This document shows, in pieces, positions 1-7,106 of a stretch of 11,079 nucleotides of DNA. Made by a program: the position numbers and the translations under genes. Every line of letters begins with the position of its first letter. The first letter of the stretch is position 1. Under the pieces are notes generated by a model that did not search any database, was not told the origin of the DNA, and saw only the letters and a program-made list of their open reading frames with translations. Source of the stretch: Bryobacterales bacterium (GTDB taxonomy: Bacteria > Acidobacteriota > Terriglobia > Bryobacterales > Bryobacteraceae); assembly GCA_030838885.1 (NCBI GenBank), contig JAUZEU010000760.1, positions 1 to 11,079 of the forward strand, read 5' to 3'.

Positions 1-1
1 C

Positions 2-88
2 GGAAAAATGTCTGATTCGGAACTGATCACCTGGGTGGTTCCGGCCACATCGAAAACGCGAGCCCGGCACGCAGGCGACAACAACTAA
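2..88 (+). CDS. C-terminal tail of a possible upstream gene (partial)
   Basis: Reading frame 2 is open from the left edge to a TAA at 86-88 and would encode the last 28 residues of a protein ending in ARHAGDNN. The other two forward frames stop at 13-15 and 28-30. No family can be recognised from so short a piece. The only support is the uninterrupted frame and the 18-nt gap to the next start, which would fit a shared transcript. It could also be open by chance and the stretch be non-coding. Confidence 0.3.
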   Translation, partial: GKMSDSELITWVVPATSKTRARHAGDNN

Positions 89-106
89 CACAGGGAGATC
101 CATTCC

Positions 107-136
107 ATGACGGGACAGGGCATGACGGGACAAAGC
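107..136 (+). repeat. 15-bp tandem duplication at the start codon
   Basis: ATGACGGGACAGGGC (107-121) is followed directly by ATGACGGGACAAAGC (122-136). The two copies differ at two positions and each begins with an in-frame ATG, so the oxidoreductase starts MTGQG-MTGQS. It looks like a short in-frame duplication that doubled the start codon just ahead of the Tat motif. Confidence 0.8.
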
Positions 137-1429
137 AGAAGAAACTTTCTTCACACGGCGGCCGCAGCCGTGGCTTCAACCTCAGCTTCACGGCTGTGCG
201 GGGCCGACGACAAGGTGAACGTCGCGATCATCGGACTCGGCAGTCGCGGCCGTAATCACATGGACGCTTATGCGACGTTGCCCGACGCCCGTATCGCGGC
301 GCTTTGCGATGTGGACCAGGCTGCGCTCGAACGCGGCCAGGTACAAGTGGAAAAACTGACCGGCCACAAACCAAAGGGTTACTCCGACATGCGGCAGGTC
401 TTCGATGACAAGGAGGTACAGGCTGTATCCATGCCTTTGCCGAACCACTGGCATGCTTTGTCGACCATCCGGGCCTGCCAGGCCGGCAAGGACGTTTATA
501 TCGAGAAGCCTGCGTGTCACAACCCATTTGAAGGGCAGATGATGGTCGAAGCCGCGCGGAAATACAAGCGCATGGTGCAGGTCGGATCACAAGGCCGGAG
601 CGTCAGCCACAAGATCAAGGCTGTGCAGTTGTTGCGGGATGGCGTGATCGGGAAGGTGTACCTCGCTAAAGGGCTATGCTTCAAGCGTCGTCCCTCTATC
701 GGCCATAAGCCGGACGCGCCTGTGCCGCCGGGTTTGGATTGGGATAAGTTTCTCGGTCCCGCACCGATGCGCGCGTATAACGAGAACAGGTTCCGTTATA
801 ACTGGCACTGGTTCTGGGACACCGGCAATGGCGATATCGGCAATCAGGGCGTGCACGAGATGGATATTGCGCGCTGGGGTCTCGGCAAGGAAGGTTTACC
901 GCAGGGCGTTTCGTCGACCGGAGGGAAATATGTTTACGACGACGACCAGGAGACACCGAACACTCAACTTGCCACGTTTGACTATGGCGACGCGGAATTG
1001 ATGTTCGAGGTCCGGGGTATCATGACCGGCTCCGAAGGCGGTCTCCCGACAGCCTCGAACAACACGGTCGGCAACCTGTTCTATGGAAGCGACGGATGGA
1101 TGGCTCTGGACGGAGCGGGTTATAAGGTCTACAAGGGCGAAAAGAGCGAACTGGCAATGGAAGAGCACGGAAACACTCGCGGCGACGCTGGTCCGCACAT
1201 GGAGAATTTTCTTGCGGCGGTGCGCAGCAGAAACTATCAGGACTTGCATGCCGACGTGCAGATCGGGGTTACCTCGGCGAATCTCTGCCACCTGGCCAAT
1301 ATCAGCTACCGCCTGAAGCGGAGGCTCGACTTCGACCCTGTGGCCGGGAAATTCACCAAAGACGAGGATGCCAATCGCATGATGACTCGTTCGTATCGCG
1401 CGCCTTACGTCGTGTCCAAAAAGGTTTAA
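107..1429 (+). CDS. Tat-exported Gfo/Idh/MocA family oxidoreductase
   Basis: This is a predicted NAD(P)-dependent sugar or sugar-acid oxidoreductase of 440 residues, probably acting in the periplasm. A twin-arginine signal is visible (SRRNFL, residues 10-15) followed by an Ala-rich segment. The Rossmann domain starts with VAIIGLGSRGRNH (39-51), and the family's EKP motif is at 133-135. HEMD at 250-253, in the C-terminal alpha/beta domain, carries the candidate catalytic histidine. Exported relatives such as glucose-fructose oxidoreductase hold the cofactor tightly, which suits a Tat substrate because it is folded before export. The start at 107 follows GGGAGA at 93-98 with 8 nt spacing; an in-frame ATG at 122 is a weaker alternative because its upstream sequence is less like a ribosome binding site. 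The gene leads a compact run with the DUF6807 and amidohydrolase genes. Substrate cannot be read from sequence. Family call is firm, export likely. Confidence 0.93.
   Translation: MTGQGMTGQSRRNFLHTAAAAVASTSASRLCGADDKVNVAIIGLGSRGRNHMDAYATLPDARIAALCDVDQAALERGQVQVEKLTGHKPKGYSDMRQVFDDKEVQAVSMPLPNHWHALSTIRACQAGKDVYIEKPACHNPFEGQMMVEAARKYKRMVQVGSQGRSVSHKIKAVQLLRDGVIGKVYLAKGLCFKRRPSIGHKPDAPVPPGLDWDKFLGPAPMRAYNENRFRYNWHWFWDTGNGDIGNQGVHEMDIARWGLGKEGLPQGVSSTGGKYVYDDDQETPNTQLATFDYGDAELMFEVRGIMTGSEGGLPTASNNTVGNLFYGSDGWMALDGAGYKVYKGEKSELAMEEHGNTRGDAGPHMENFLAAVRSRNYQDLHADVQIGVTSANLCHLANISYRLKRRLDFDPVAGKFTKDEDANRMMTRSYRAPYVVSKKV
138..152. repeat. Perfect 15-bp palindrome inside the Tat-signal codons
   Basis: GAAGAAA-C-TTTCTTC has perfect 7-bp arms around one base. 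It lies over the codons for the twin arginines (AGA AGA, unusual in a GC-rich gene) and the following Asn-Phe-Leu. It shares the GAAA/TTTC half-site with the candidate operators at 3694 and 9311, but with a 1-bp rather than 2-bp centre. It may be a weak intragenic operator or simply a result of the codons used for the Tat motif. Confidence 0.35.
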
Positions 1430-1454
1430 GCATCGGTTCCTGAATAACAAAGCG

Positions 1455-2396
1455 ATGAAAATGATTCGAACCCTCTTTATAGTCGTGTTTGCAGCCCTGT
1501 CGCTGGACGCGCAGGTAAAAATAACTCCGGGAACCGATCGTATCTCGGTGGAGATCGATGGGCAGCCTTACACGGATTACTTCCTTTCCGCAGACGGAAA
1601 CAAGCCATATGTGTATCCGCTCCGGACTGCTTCGGGCACTCTGGTGACGCGCCACTTTCCTATGGAGGAAGTCCCTGGCGAGACGCAGGACCATCCGCAT
1701 CATCGCGGCATGTTCTTTGCTCACGGGGATATTAACGGAGTCAATTTCTGGGCCACTGAGCGGAGCGTGAAAGATCCCAAACAAGGCAGGATGGCCTTGA
1801 AGAAGGTGGTCGAGGCAAAGGGGGGAGCGAAGTCCGGGACGATCAAGGCTGTCTTCGATGGCCTGGATCCCGAAGGGAAACCGATGATGACCGAAACCCG
1901 GACCCTCACGTTCTACCCTGGCCCGGAACTGCGCATCATCGACTTCGAGATCCAAATCGATGCACTCCGGCAACTCAAATTCGGAGATACCAAAGAAGGC
2001 ACTTTCGGGATTCGTCTTGCCACTCCTTTGTCGGAAGCCCGAAGCGGCAGGATGGTAAACGCAGAGGGCGGGCAAACCGAAACGAATGTCTGGGGAAAGC
2101 AGTCACCCTGGGTAGACTACTTCGGACCTTTGGACGGCAAAACGGTCGGTGTGGCCATCATGGATCACCCCTCGAATCCGCGGTACCCAACCTATTGGCA
2201 TGCGCGCGCCTATGGCTTGTTCGCGGCGAATATCTTCGGTGTCCGGGACTTCACGGGGGACAAGTCCAGGGATGGCAGCATGACGATTGATGCCGGGAAG
2301 TCAGTTACATTTCGCTACCGCGTGGTGATTCATCCGGGCGATTTCCAAACTGCCAGGGTCGCTTCGCTCTATGAGCAGTACACCTCCCGGAAATGA
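1455..2396 (+). CDS. Exported DUF6807 ('PmoA family') protein
   Basis: This 313-residue protein has a Sec signal peptide (hydrophobic stretch about residues 4-18, likely cleavage after LDAQ). It belongs to the DUF6807 family, long labelled 'methane oxygenase PmoA' in databases; the label does not imply particulate methane monooxygenase and there is no other sign of methanotrophy here. The hallmark DHPHHRG is at residues 79-85, followed by FAHGDINGVNFW. The biochemical role is not established; members often sit beside Gfo/Idh/MocA oxidoreductases in sugar-catabolic clusters, as here, 25 nt after the preceding gene. There is no clear Shine-Dalgarno before ATG 1455 or before the in-frame ATG at 1461, so translation may depend on coupling to the upstream gene and the exact start is unsure by two codons. 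Family confidence is high, function unknown. Confidence 0.88.
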   Translation: MKMIRTLFIVVFAALSLDAQVKITPGTDRISVEIDGQPYTDYFLSADGNKPYVYPLRTASGTLVTRHFPMEEVPGETQDHPHHRGMFFAHGDINGVNFWATERSVKDPKQGRMALKKVVEAKGGAKSGTIKAVFDGLDPEGKPMMTETRTLTFYPGPELRIIDFEIQIDALRQLKFGDTKEGTFGIRLATPLSEARSGRMVNAEGGQTETNVWGKQSPWVDYFGPLDGKTVGVAIMDHPSNPRYPTYWHARAYGLFAANIFGVRDFTGDKSRDGSMTIDAGKSVTFRYRVVIHPGDFQTARVASLYEQYTSRK

Positions 2397-2405
2397 GGGA
2401 TCGTC

Positions 2406-3569
2406 ATGCGCATTACCCGATTTGAGACAGCTTTGTTTGTTGCCTCGCTGGGACTGGCTTTCGTTGCCGGTTCCCGGGCCCGCCCCGCTTCTGATTTGGA
2501 ATGGCTCAAGGCCCGGTATGGAGCCTGGGGTGGACCGGGCGTTGAGGCTGTGCCTGGTCCCATGGACTCTGTTCTGGTCAAAGACTACGCTCCAAAATCC
2601 TCGATCGTGGCGCGGGAGACTTCCATTGCAAAAGCCCGTAACCCCGTGATTGACATACATGCCCATGTGAACGCAAACACCCCGGCCGAAGTGCAGGCAT
2701 GGGTACGCACCATGGACGAAGTCGGGATCGAAACAACCATCATTCTGACGGGAGCCACGGGCGCAAAGTTTGACAAGCTGGTTGACCTCTATCTCAAGCC
2801 GTATCCAACTCGTTTCCAGTTATATTGCGGACTCGACACAACGGGTTTCGATCAGGCGGATTATCCGCAGCGCGCGGTCGCCGAACTGGTACGCTGCTAC
2901 CGCAAGGGCGCGCGTGGCGTCGGCGAACTGACCGACAAGGGATACGGCCTCAGCGGCGACACCAGGTTGCCACGCACACGGCGGCTGCACCCGGACGATC
3001 CGCGCCTGGACGCATTCTGGACTAAATGTGCTGAACTCAAAATCCCCGTCAGCGTCCACATTGCGGATCATCCCTCCTGCTGGAAGCCGCTCGATGTTTA
3101 TCAGGAACGCACGCCTGATTACCAGCATTTCAACCTGTACGGGAAAGACGTACCGTCCTATGAAGAGCTGATCGCCATCCGTGACCGCATGCTGGCGGGG
3201 CACTTGAGGACCCGATTTATTGCCTGTCACCTGGGTAACCAGGGTCATGACCTGACTGCACTCTCGAAGGAACTGGACAGCCACCGCAATCTCTACCTGG
3301 ACATTTCTGCCCGGGACTACGAAGTTGGACGCACTCCGAGAGCTGCTGCTAAGTTTCTGTCTGCGTACCGGACCCGGGTGCTGTTCGGCTCCGACATGGG
3401 GCGTGAAAAGAGCATGTATCAGGCCTGGTGGCGCTTATTTGAGAGCGCCGATGAGTTCATGCCCGGGCGCATGTGGTGGCGGTATTACGGACTGGAACTC
3501 CCCGCTCCCGTTCTCACCAGCCTGTATCGCGAGAATGCGAGCAGCCTGATGAACCGCGATCCGCTATAG
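2406..3569 (+). CDS. Exported amidohydrolase-family (TIM-barrel) metal hydrolase
   Basis: This 387-residue protein resembles the amidohydrolase family that includes lactonases and ACMSD-like decarboxylases. An N-terminal hydrophobic signal (about residues 8-22) suggests export. The metal-site signature is complete: IDIHAH with H85 and H87, HIADHP with H218, ACHLGNQ with H275, and FGSDMG with D330. No lysine bridge is evident, as in the mononuclear branch of the superfamily. An insertion around residues 225-260, rich in aromatic and charged residues, may shape the substrate pocket. The ribosome binding site GAGGGA (2395-2400) overlaps the stop codon of the DUF6807 gene and the gap is only 9 nt, so the two are almost certainly co-transcribed and probably coupled. 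A lactonase acting on an oxidised sugar from the neighbouring oxidoreductase is plausible but inferred. No clear intrinsic terminator follows. Confidence 0.88.
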   Translation: MRITRFETALFVASLGLAFVAGSRARPASDLEWLKARYGAWGGPGVEAVPGPMDSVLVKDYAPKSSIVARETSIAKARNPVIDIHAHVNANTPAEVQAWVRTMDEVGIETTIILTGATGAKFDKLVDLYLKPYPTRFQLYCGLDTTGFDQADYPQRAVAELVRCYRKGARGVGELTDKGYGLSGDTRLPRTRRLHPDDPRLDAFWTKCAELKIPVSVHIADHPSCWKPLDVYQERTPDYQHFNLYGKDVPSYEELIAIRDRMLAGHLRTRFIACHLGNQGHDLTALSKELDSHRNLYLDISARDYEVGRTPRAAAKFLSAYRTRVLFGSDMGREKSMYQAWWRLFESADEFMPGRMWWRYYGLELPAPVLTSLYRENASSLMNRDPL

Positions 3570-3693
3570 CTCAGCGATCGCGCGGTCAGACCGATAGCCC
3601 CACGTTTCACAGACGGGCAAAAACGTTCGTTCCGTCGGTCTTCGCCCCCGCAGATCCTGGAAGCGTGCCGAGACGTACGATTACAACCGATCT

Positions 3694-3703
3694 GAAAAAT
3701 TTC
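3694..3703. promoter_or_regulatory. Candidate LacI-type operator (site A)
   Basis: GAAA-AA-TTTC is a 10-bp palindrome (2-bp centre) ending 1 bp before the -35 box of the receptor promoter. A near-copy, GAAATATTTA (3715-3724), lies exactly 21 bp downstream on the other side of the -35 box. A second perfect inverted repeat, ATTTCTT-N7-AAGAAAT (3699-3719), spans the -35 box itself. The same GAAA-N2-TTTC pattern occurs at 9311-9320, at the promoter of the LacI gene. Assignment to that regulator is inference. Confidence 0.4.
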
Positions 3704-3704
3704 T

Positions 3705-3734
3705 TTGACTGGAAGAAATATTTATGATTATATA
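3705..3734 (+). promoter_or_regulatory. Predicted sigma70-like promoter for the receptor operon
   Basis: TTGACT (3705-3710, five of six matches to TTGACA) and TATATA (3729-3734, four of six matches to TATAAT) are separated by 18 bp. This sits in the only AT-rich patch of the intergenic region, with a start expected near 3741. It would transcribe the TonB-dependent receptor and the hydrolase after it. Confidence 0.6.
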
Positions 3735-3798
3735 GACTCATTCATCGCTTCCGGGAATTCACGTCGATTCCTGCGGATCGGATCAACCGTTTTGCTCC

Positions 3799-3838
3799 GG
3801 TACTCAGAGCAGGTTGCCCGCTTCGTCCTGAGAGTACC
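3799..3838 (+). other. 5' leader hairpin before the receptor gene
   Basis: GGTACTC (3799-3805) pairs perfectly with GAGTACC (3832-3838). CAGG (3810-3813) pairs with CCTG (3827-3830) across a small asymmetric internal loop, leaving a 13-nt apical loop. The hairpin lies between the predicted transcription start and the ribosome binding site, about 50 nt before the ATG. There is no T-run, so it is not an intrinsic terminator; a role in mRNA stability or translation is possible. Confidence 0.4.
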
Positions 3839-3891
3839 CACGCGTGTTGGGTCGCTGAACATCGATCGACAAGTTTTGTAAAGAGGAGACT

Positions 3892-6800
3892 ATGATTCGA
3901 ATCTTCGTTGGCTGCCTCATATGCCTGGGCATACTGAACGCCGCCGAGCCAACCGGCACATTGGCCGGTACAGTCCTGGACCCCAGTGGAGCGGTTATCG
4001 TTGCGGCGAAAGTGCTCGCAACCAATACGCAAACGGGCCTGACGCGCGAAATGCAGACCGGAAGCGACGGTGGCTTTGTCCTCCCGCTCCTGCCTGTCGG
4101 AACCTATAAAATCGGCGTTGACGCGACCGGCTTCGGTCACTATGAACAAACCGGAATACTGCTTGCGGCAGATCAGTCTGCAACGGTGCAAATGCATCTC
4201 AGAGTGGGATCGGCGACCGATTCCGTTCAGGTAACGGCAAGTGCACAGATGTTGGAGGCTCGCTCCGGCGCCCTCAGTCAGGTAGTGAACCAACAGAAGA
4301 TTGTCGAATTGCCTCTGGATGGCCGCAACGCGGCATCTCTGGTACTTCTCGCCCCCGGCGCCGTCGACTTGAAGGCAGGGAACGCGCAAGGCAGCGGCGA
4401 TACCATTCAGACGGTGTCCTACCCGGGCGCTGTATCGGTCGCGGCCAACGGCGGCCGGGCGGATAGCGCCAACTACAACCTCGACGGCGGAAGCAACCAG
4501 GATCCTTACACGAACGTGAACAACCCGTTTCCCAATCCCGATGCCATCGAGGAGTTCAGCGTACAGACGAACAGCTTCAGCGCGGAATATGGCCGCGGTT
4601 CGGGCGCGATCGTCAACGTGGTAACGAAGTCGGGAACCAACGATTTTCACGGCAGCGCCTTCGAGTTCTTCCGAAACGGAGATCTGAATGCCCGAAACTT
4701 CTTTGCCGCAAACCATGATCAGCTCAAACGCAATCAGTTCGGCGGCAGTTTCGGCGGTCCCGCCATCAGGAACAAACTTTTCTTCTTCGGAACGTATCAG
4801 GGTACGCAGATTCGGGACGTGCAATCCGGTCTAAGCGCCACGCTGCCGACTGCGGCCGAGCGTGGCGGCGACTTTTCAGCCGTAAGCCGACAACTCGTCG
4901 ATCCGCTCACGAAAACCCCATTCGCGGGTAACATAATACCGGCCAGCAGGCTCAGTCCGGTCAGCCAGAAGCTTATGCAGTATCTGCCGGTCCCAGGTTC
5001 CCCGGACGGAATCGTCTATTACAATCTCCCGGACAGCGAGCACGAGAACCAGTACATGGGCCGTGTCGACTATCTTGTCGGAAACCAGAGGATGTATGGA
5101 CGATACCTGTATACGGGTTACCAGAAGAATCCCATCATAGGGACCGAGAACCTTCTGACGGCCACTCGGGGAGTCGACCTTCCCACTCAAAGCGCTTCAT
5201 TCAATCACACGCTGACCATCGGTCCCACCCTGCTGAATAGTTTCATCGCGTCCTGGTCGCGGAGTAATTCCCAGGTTCTCAGCGGTGCTCCCTTCAGCCT
5301 GTCGGACCTGGGTGTCAGCAATGTCGCCCATTCCAATCCGGCTGAACTGGTTATCAGCGCTACGGGATACTTTTCCGTCAACAGCGGGCATCCGGGCGAG
5401 TTCGATCGCAGCAGCTTCCAAATCACAGATAGTCTGCATTGGGTGAAGGGAGCTCATGAAATTGCAGTCGGCGGCGACTTCCTGCGTTCGGCGGTCGACG
5501 GTATCAATACGTATCGCCAGAATGGCGCCTTCCGGTTTCAGGGCACCAGTTACTCGGGTAATCCGCTCGCGGACCTTATGGTCGGTTACGCCGATCGTTT
5601 CCTGCAGGGCGGGGGAGAATACACCTCCCGGCTCGGCAACGCGGGCAGTCTGTTCGTCCAGGACAACTTCAAGGTCAGGCCGAACCTGGTGCTCAGCCTT
5701 GGTCTGCGCTGGGATCCCTTTGTTCCGCCCGCTGAGCAAAAGGGAAGGTCAGAGTGCTTTGTGCCGGGGGCACAATCCACGCGGTTCCCGAACGCTCCGG
5801 CCGGATACCTTTATGCTGGTGATTCGAACTGTCCCGACGGCGGCGTGTACGCGAGCTGGAACCAGTTCGCCCCGCGGCTGGGCGCGGCATACAACCCGGA
5901 CGGCGGCAAGACGGTAATCCGGGCAGGCGCGGGTCTCTTCTATCAGCCGCCGTTCATGGAGGCGTTCAACAATATGGCGGACAGCGCTCCGTTCAGCCCC
6001 CAGGTGCAGACATTCCGTGTTCCGTTTGGAAATCCGTATGCATCGACTTTCAACCCGTTTCCGGCACAGTTTGCGCCGATCATCCCGTCGAGCAGTGTCG
6101 CCTTCACCACGCCGCTTAGTCTCGCGGTTTCTTATTCTCATGACTGGAAGCCGTCGCGAGTGATGAACTGGAATCTGACTATTGAACGGCAACTCGTAGG
6201 TGACGTCCTAGTGCGCGGTTCCTATGTTGGCTCGAAAGGAACGCACCTCAGCTACAACACCGATATCAACGCGCCATTGCCGAGTGCGACCGCGACCGCG
6301 GACAACGAAGACGCGCGCCGCCCGTATCAACAATTTGTTCAGTTTACCCAGGATGTGTCAGGCGCTACCTCCACTTACCACGCGCTGCAGTTATCACTGG
6401 AAAAGCGGTTCTCCCACGGATTTACGGTAAGTGCCAATTACACGTGGAGCAAGAGCATCGATCCCGTCTCCTACTCGACCGACCTCGACACCATCAACGT
6501 GATCAATCCCTACAATGTCAATGCCTACCGGGCTGTGTCGGATTTCAATGTGCCGCAGCGCTTCGTTCTGAACTACCTGTGGCAGTTGCCGTCGCCGAAG
6601 GCAGGCCTGATGAGGAAGGCTTTCGGCGGTTGGGAAACCTCCGCAATCTGGACGTGGCAGAGTGGCTTCCCCCTCAACATTTCATCGGGGAATGACACTT
6701 CGTTCAGTAATCCCTCGCTGGGCAACGATCAAGCCCAACTGCTCTGCGTCCCCCACTACACCAGTGGATCCCAGACCGATCGAATTGGGAGCTGGTTCCA

Positions 6801-7077
6801 AACGCAGTGCTTCGGCATTCCCCAGGCCAACACGTTCGGAAACGCAGGCCGCAACATTCTGATCGGCCCCGGCACCTTCAATGTCGATTTCGGCGCTCAC
6901 AAGCTGTTCACACTCACGGAGAAGATGAAGCTGCAGTTCCGGGCGGAGTTCTTCAATGCGTTTAATCACGCTCTGCTGAACAATCCCGATACGACCGTTT
7001 CGGACTCTAACTTCGGCAGGATCACCAGTGCCCGTGCACCTCGCACCGTGCAACTGGCGCTTAAGTTAAGCTTCTAG
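3892..7077 (+). CDS. Oar-like TonB-dependent outer-membrane receptor
   Basis: This 1061-residue protein should sit in the outer membrane and import a ligand with energy from TonB-ExbBD. In order it shows a signal peptide (residues 1 to about 18, ending LNAA), a carboxypeptidase-regulatory-like beta-sandwich domain (about 20-105, GTLAGTVLDPSGAVI onward), a plug (about 115-255, with the typical LPLDGRNAASLVLLAPG and AEYGRGSGAIVNVVTKSGTN) and a long beta-barrel. It ends in LALKLSF; a terminal Phe is the usual barrel-insertion signal. Size and domain order match the large receptors abundant in Acidobacteria, which lack a SusD lipoprotein partner; none is seen here either. The start is set by a strong ribosome binding site, GAGGAG at 3883-3888. 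Two cysteine pairs in loops (around residues 624-655 and 950-980) may form disulfides. The ligand is probably a carbohydrate conjugate judging from neighbours, but this is inference. Confidence 0.95.
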   Translation: MIRIFVGCLICLGILNAAEPTGTLAGTVLDPSGAVIVAAKVLATNTQTGLTREMQTGSDGGFVLPLLPVGTYKIGVDATGFGHYEQTGILLAADQSATVQMHLRVGSATDSVQVTASAQMLEARSGALSQVVNQQKIVELPLDGRNAASLVLLAPGAVDLKAGNAQGSGDTIQTVSYPGAVSVAANGGRADSANYNLDGGSNQDPYTNVNNPFPNPDAIEEFSVQTNSFSAEYGRGSGAIVNVVTKSGTNDFHGSAFEFFRNGDLNARNFFAANHDQLKRNQFGGSFGGPAIRNKLFFFGTYQGTQIRDVQSGLSATLPTAAERGGDFSAVSRQLVDPLTKTPFAGNIIPASRLSPVSQKLMQYLPVPGSPDGIVYYNLPDSEHENQYMGRVDYLVGNQRMYGRYLYTGYQKNPIIGTENLLTATRGVDLPTQSASFNHTLTIGPTLLNSFIASWSRSNSQVLSGAPFSLSDLGVSNVAHSNPAELVISATGYFSVNSGHPGEFDRSSFQITDSLHWVKGAHEIAVGGDFLRSAVDGINTYRQNGAFRFQGTSYSGNPLADLMVGYADRFLQGGGEYTSRLGNAGSLFVQDNFKVRPNLVLSLGLRWDPFVPPAEQKGRSECFVPGAQSTRFPNAPAGYLYAGDSNCPDGGVYASWNQFAPRLGAAYNPDGGKTVIRAGAGLFYQPPFMEAFNNMADSAPFSPQVQTFRVPFGNPYASTFNPFPAQFAPIIPSSSVAFTTPLSLAVSYSHDWKPSRVMNWNLTIERQLVGDVLVRGSYVGSKGTHLSYNTDINAPLPSATATADNEDARRPYQQFVQFTQDVSGATSTYHALQLSLEKRFSHGFTVSANYTWSKSIDPVSYSTDLDTINVINPYNVNAYRAVSDFNVPQRFVLNYLWQLPSPKAGLMRKAFGGWETSAIWTWQSGFPLNISSGNDTSFSNPSLGNDQAQLLCVPHYTSGSQTDRIGSWFQTQCFGIPQANTFGNAGRNILIGPGTFNVDFGAHKLFTLTEKMKLQFRAEFFNAFNHALLNNPDTTVSDSNFGRITSARAPRTVQLALKLSF

Positions 7078-7106
7078 CAGTTACTTTCACCCTGAGAGCA
7101 CACTCA

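Larger units (their letters stand above)
3570..3891 (+). other. Intergenic regulatory region ahead of the TonB receptor
   Basis: This 322-bp stretch has no credible gene. Its first part holds a GC-rich palindrome (CGGTC-A-GACCG, 3583-3593) but no stem followed by a T-run, so no terminator for the amidohydrolase operon can be claimed. An AT-rich patch (about 3690-3735) stands out from its surroundings and carries the promoter and palindromes annotated separately. From the predicted transcription start to the ATG is a leader of about 150 nt containing a hairpin. Nothing resembling a known riboswitch was recognised. Confidence 0.7.

Noticed and set aside
1585..1600. Inverted repeat TTTCCG-CAGA-CGGAAA inside the DUF6807 gene.
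   Set aside because: It is well inside coding sequence, far from any promoter, and has a different spacing from the candidate operators. Six-bp arms are expected by chance several times in 11 kb.
1353..2075. 240-codon reverse-strand open frame opposite the DUF6807 gene.
   Set aside because: It overlaps two convincingly coding genes on the other strand and its product shows no family signature.
3563..3598. Possible terminator after the amidohydrolase gene (GCTAT paired with ATAGC, with GCGATCGC and CGGTC-A-GACCG between).
   Set aside because: The outer stem is only 5 bp, the inner palindrome leaves no proper loop, and no T-run follows.
3473..3727. Short forward frame running from the amidohydrolase gene into the intergenic region.
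   Set aside because: It is mostly out of frame within the amidohydrolase gene, has a low-complexity product, and overlaps the predicted promoter.
3742..4824. 360-codon reverse-strand open frame opposite the receptor N-terminus.
   Set aside because: It lies antisense to a well-supported receptor gene and across its promoter and leader, and its product has no recognisable domain. It is a by-product of codon bias.
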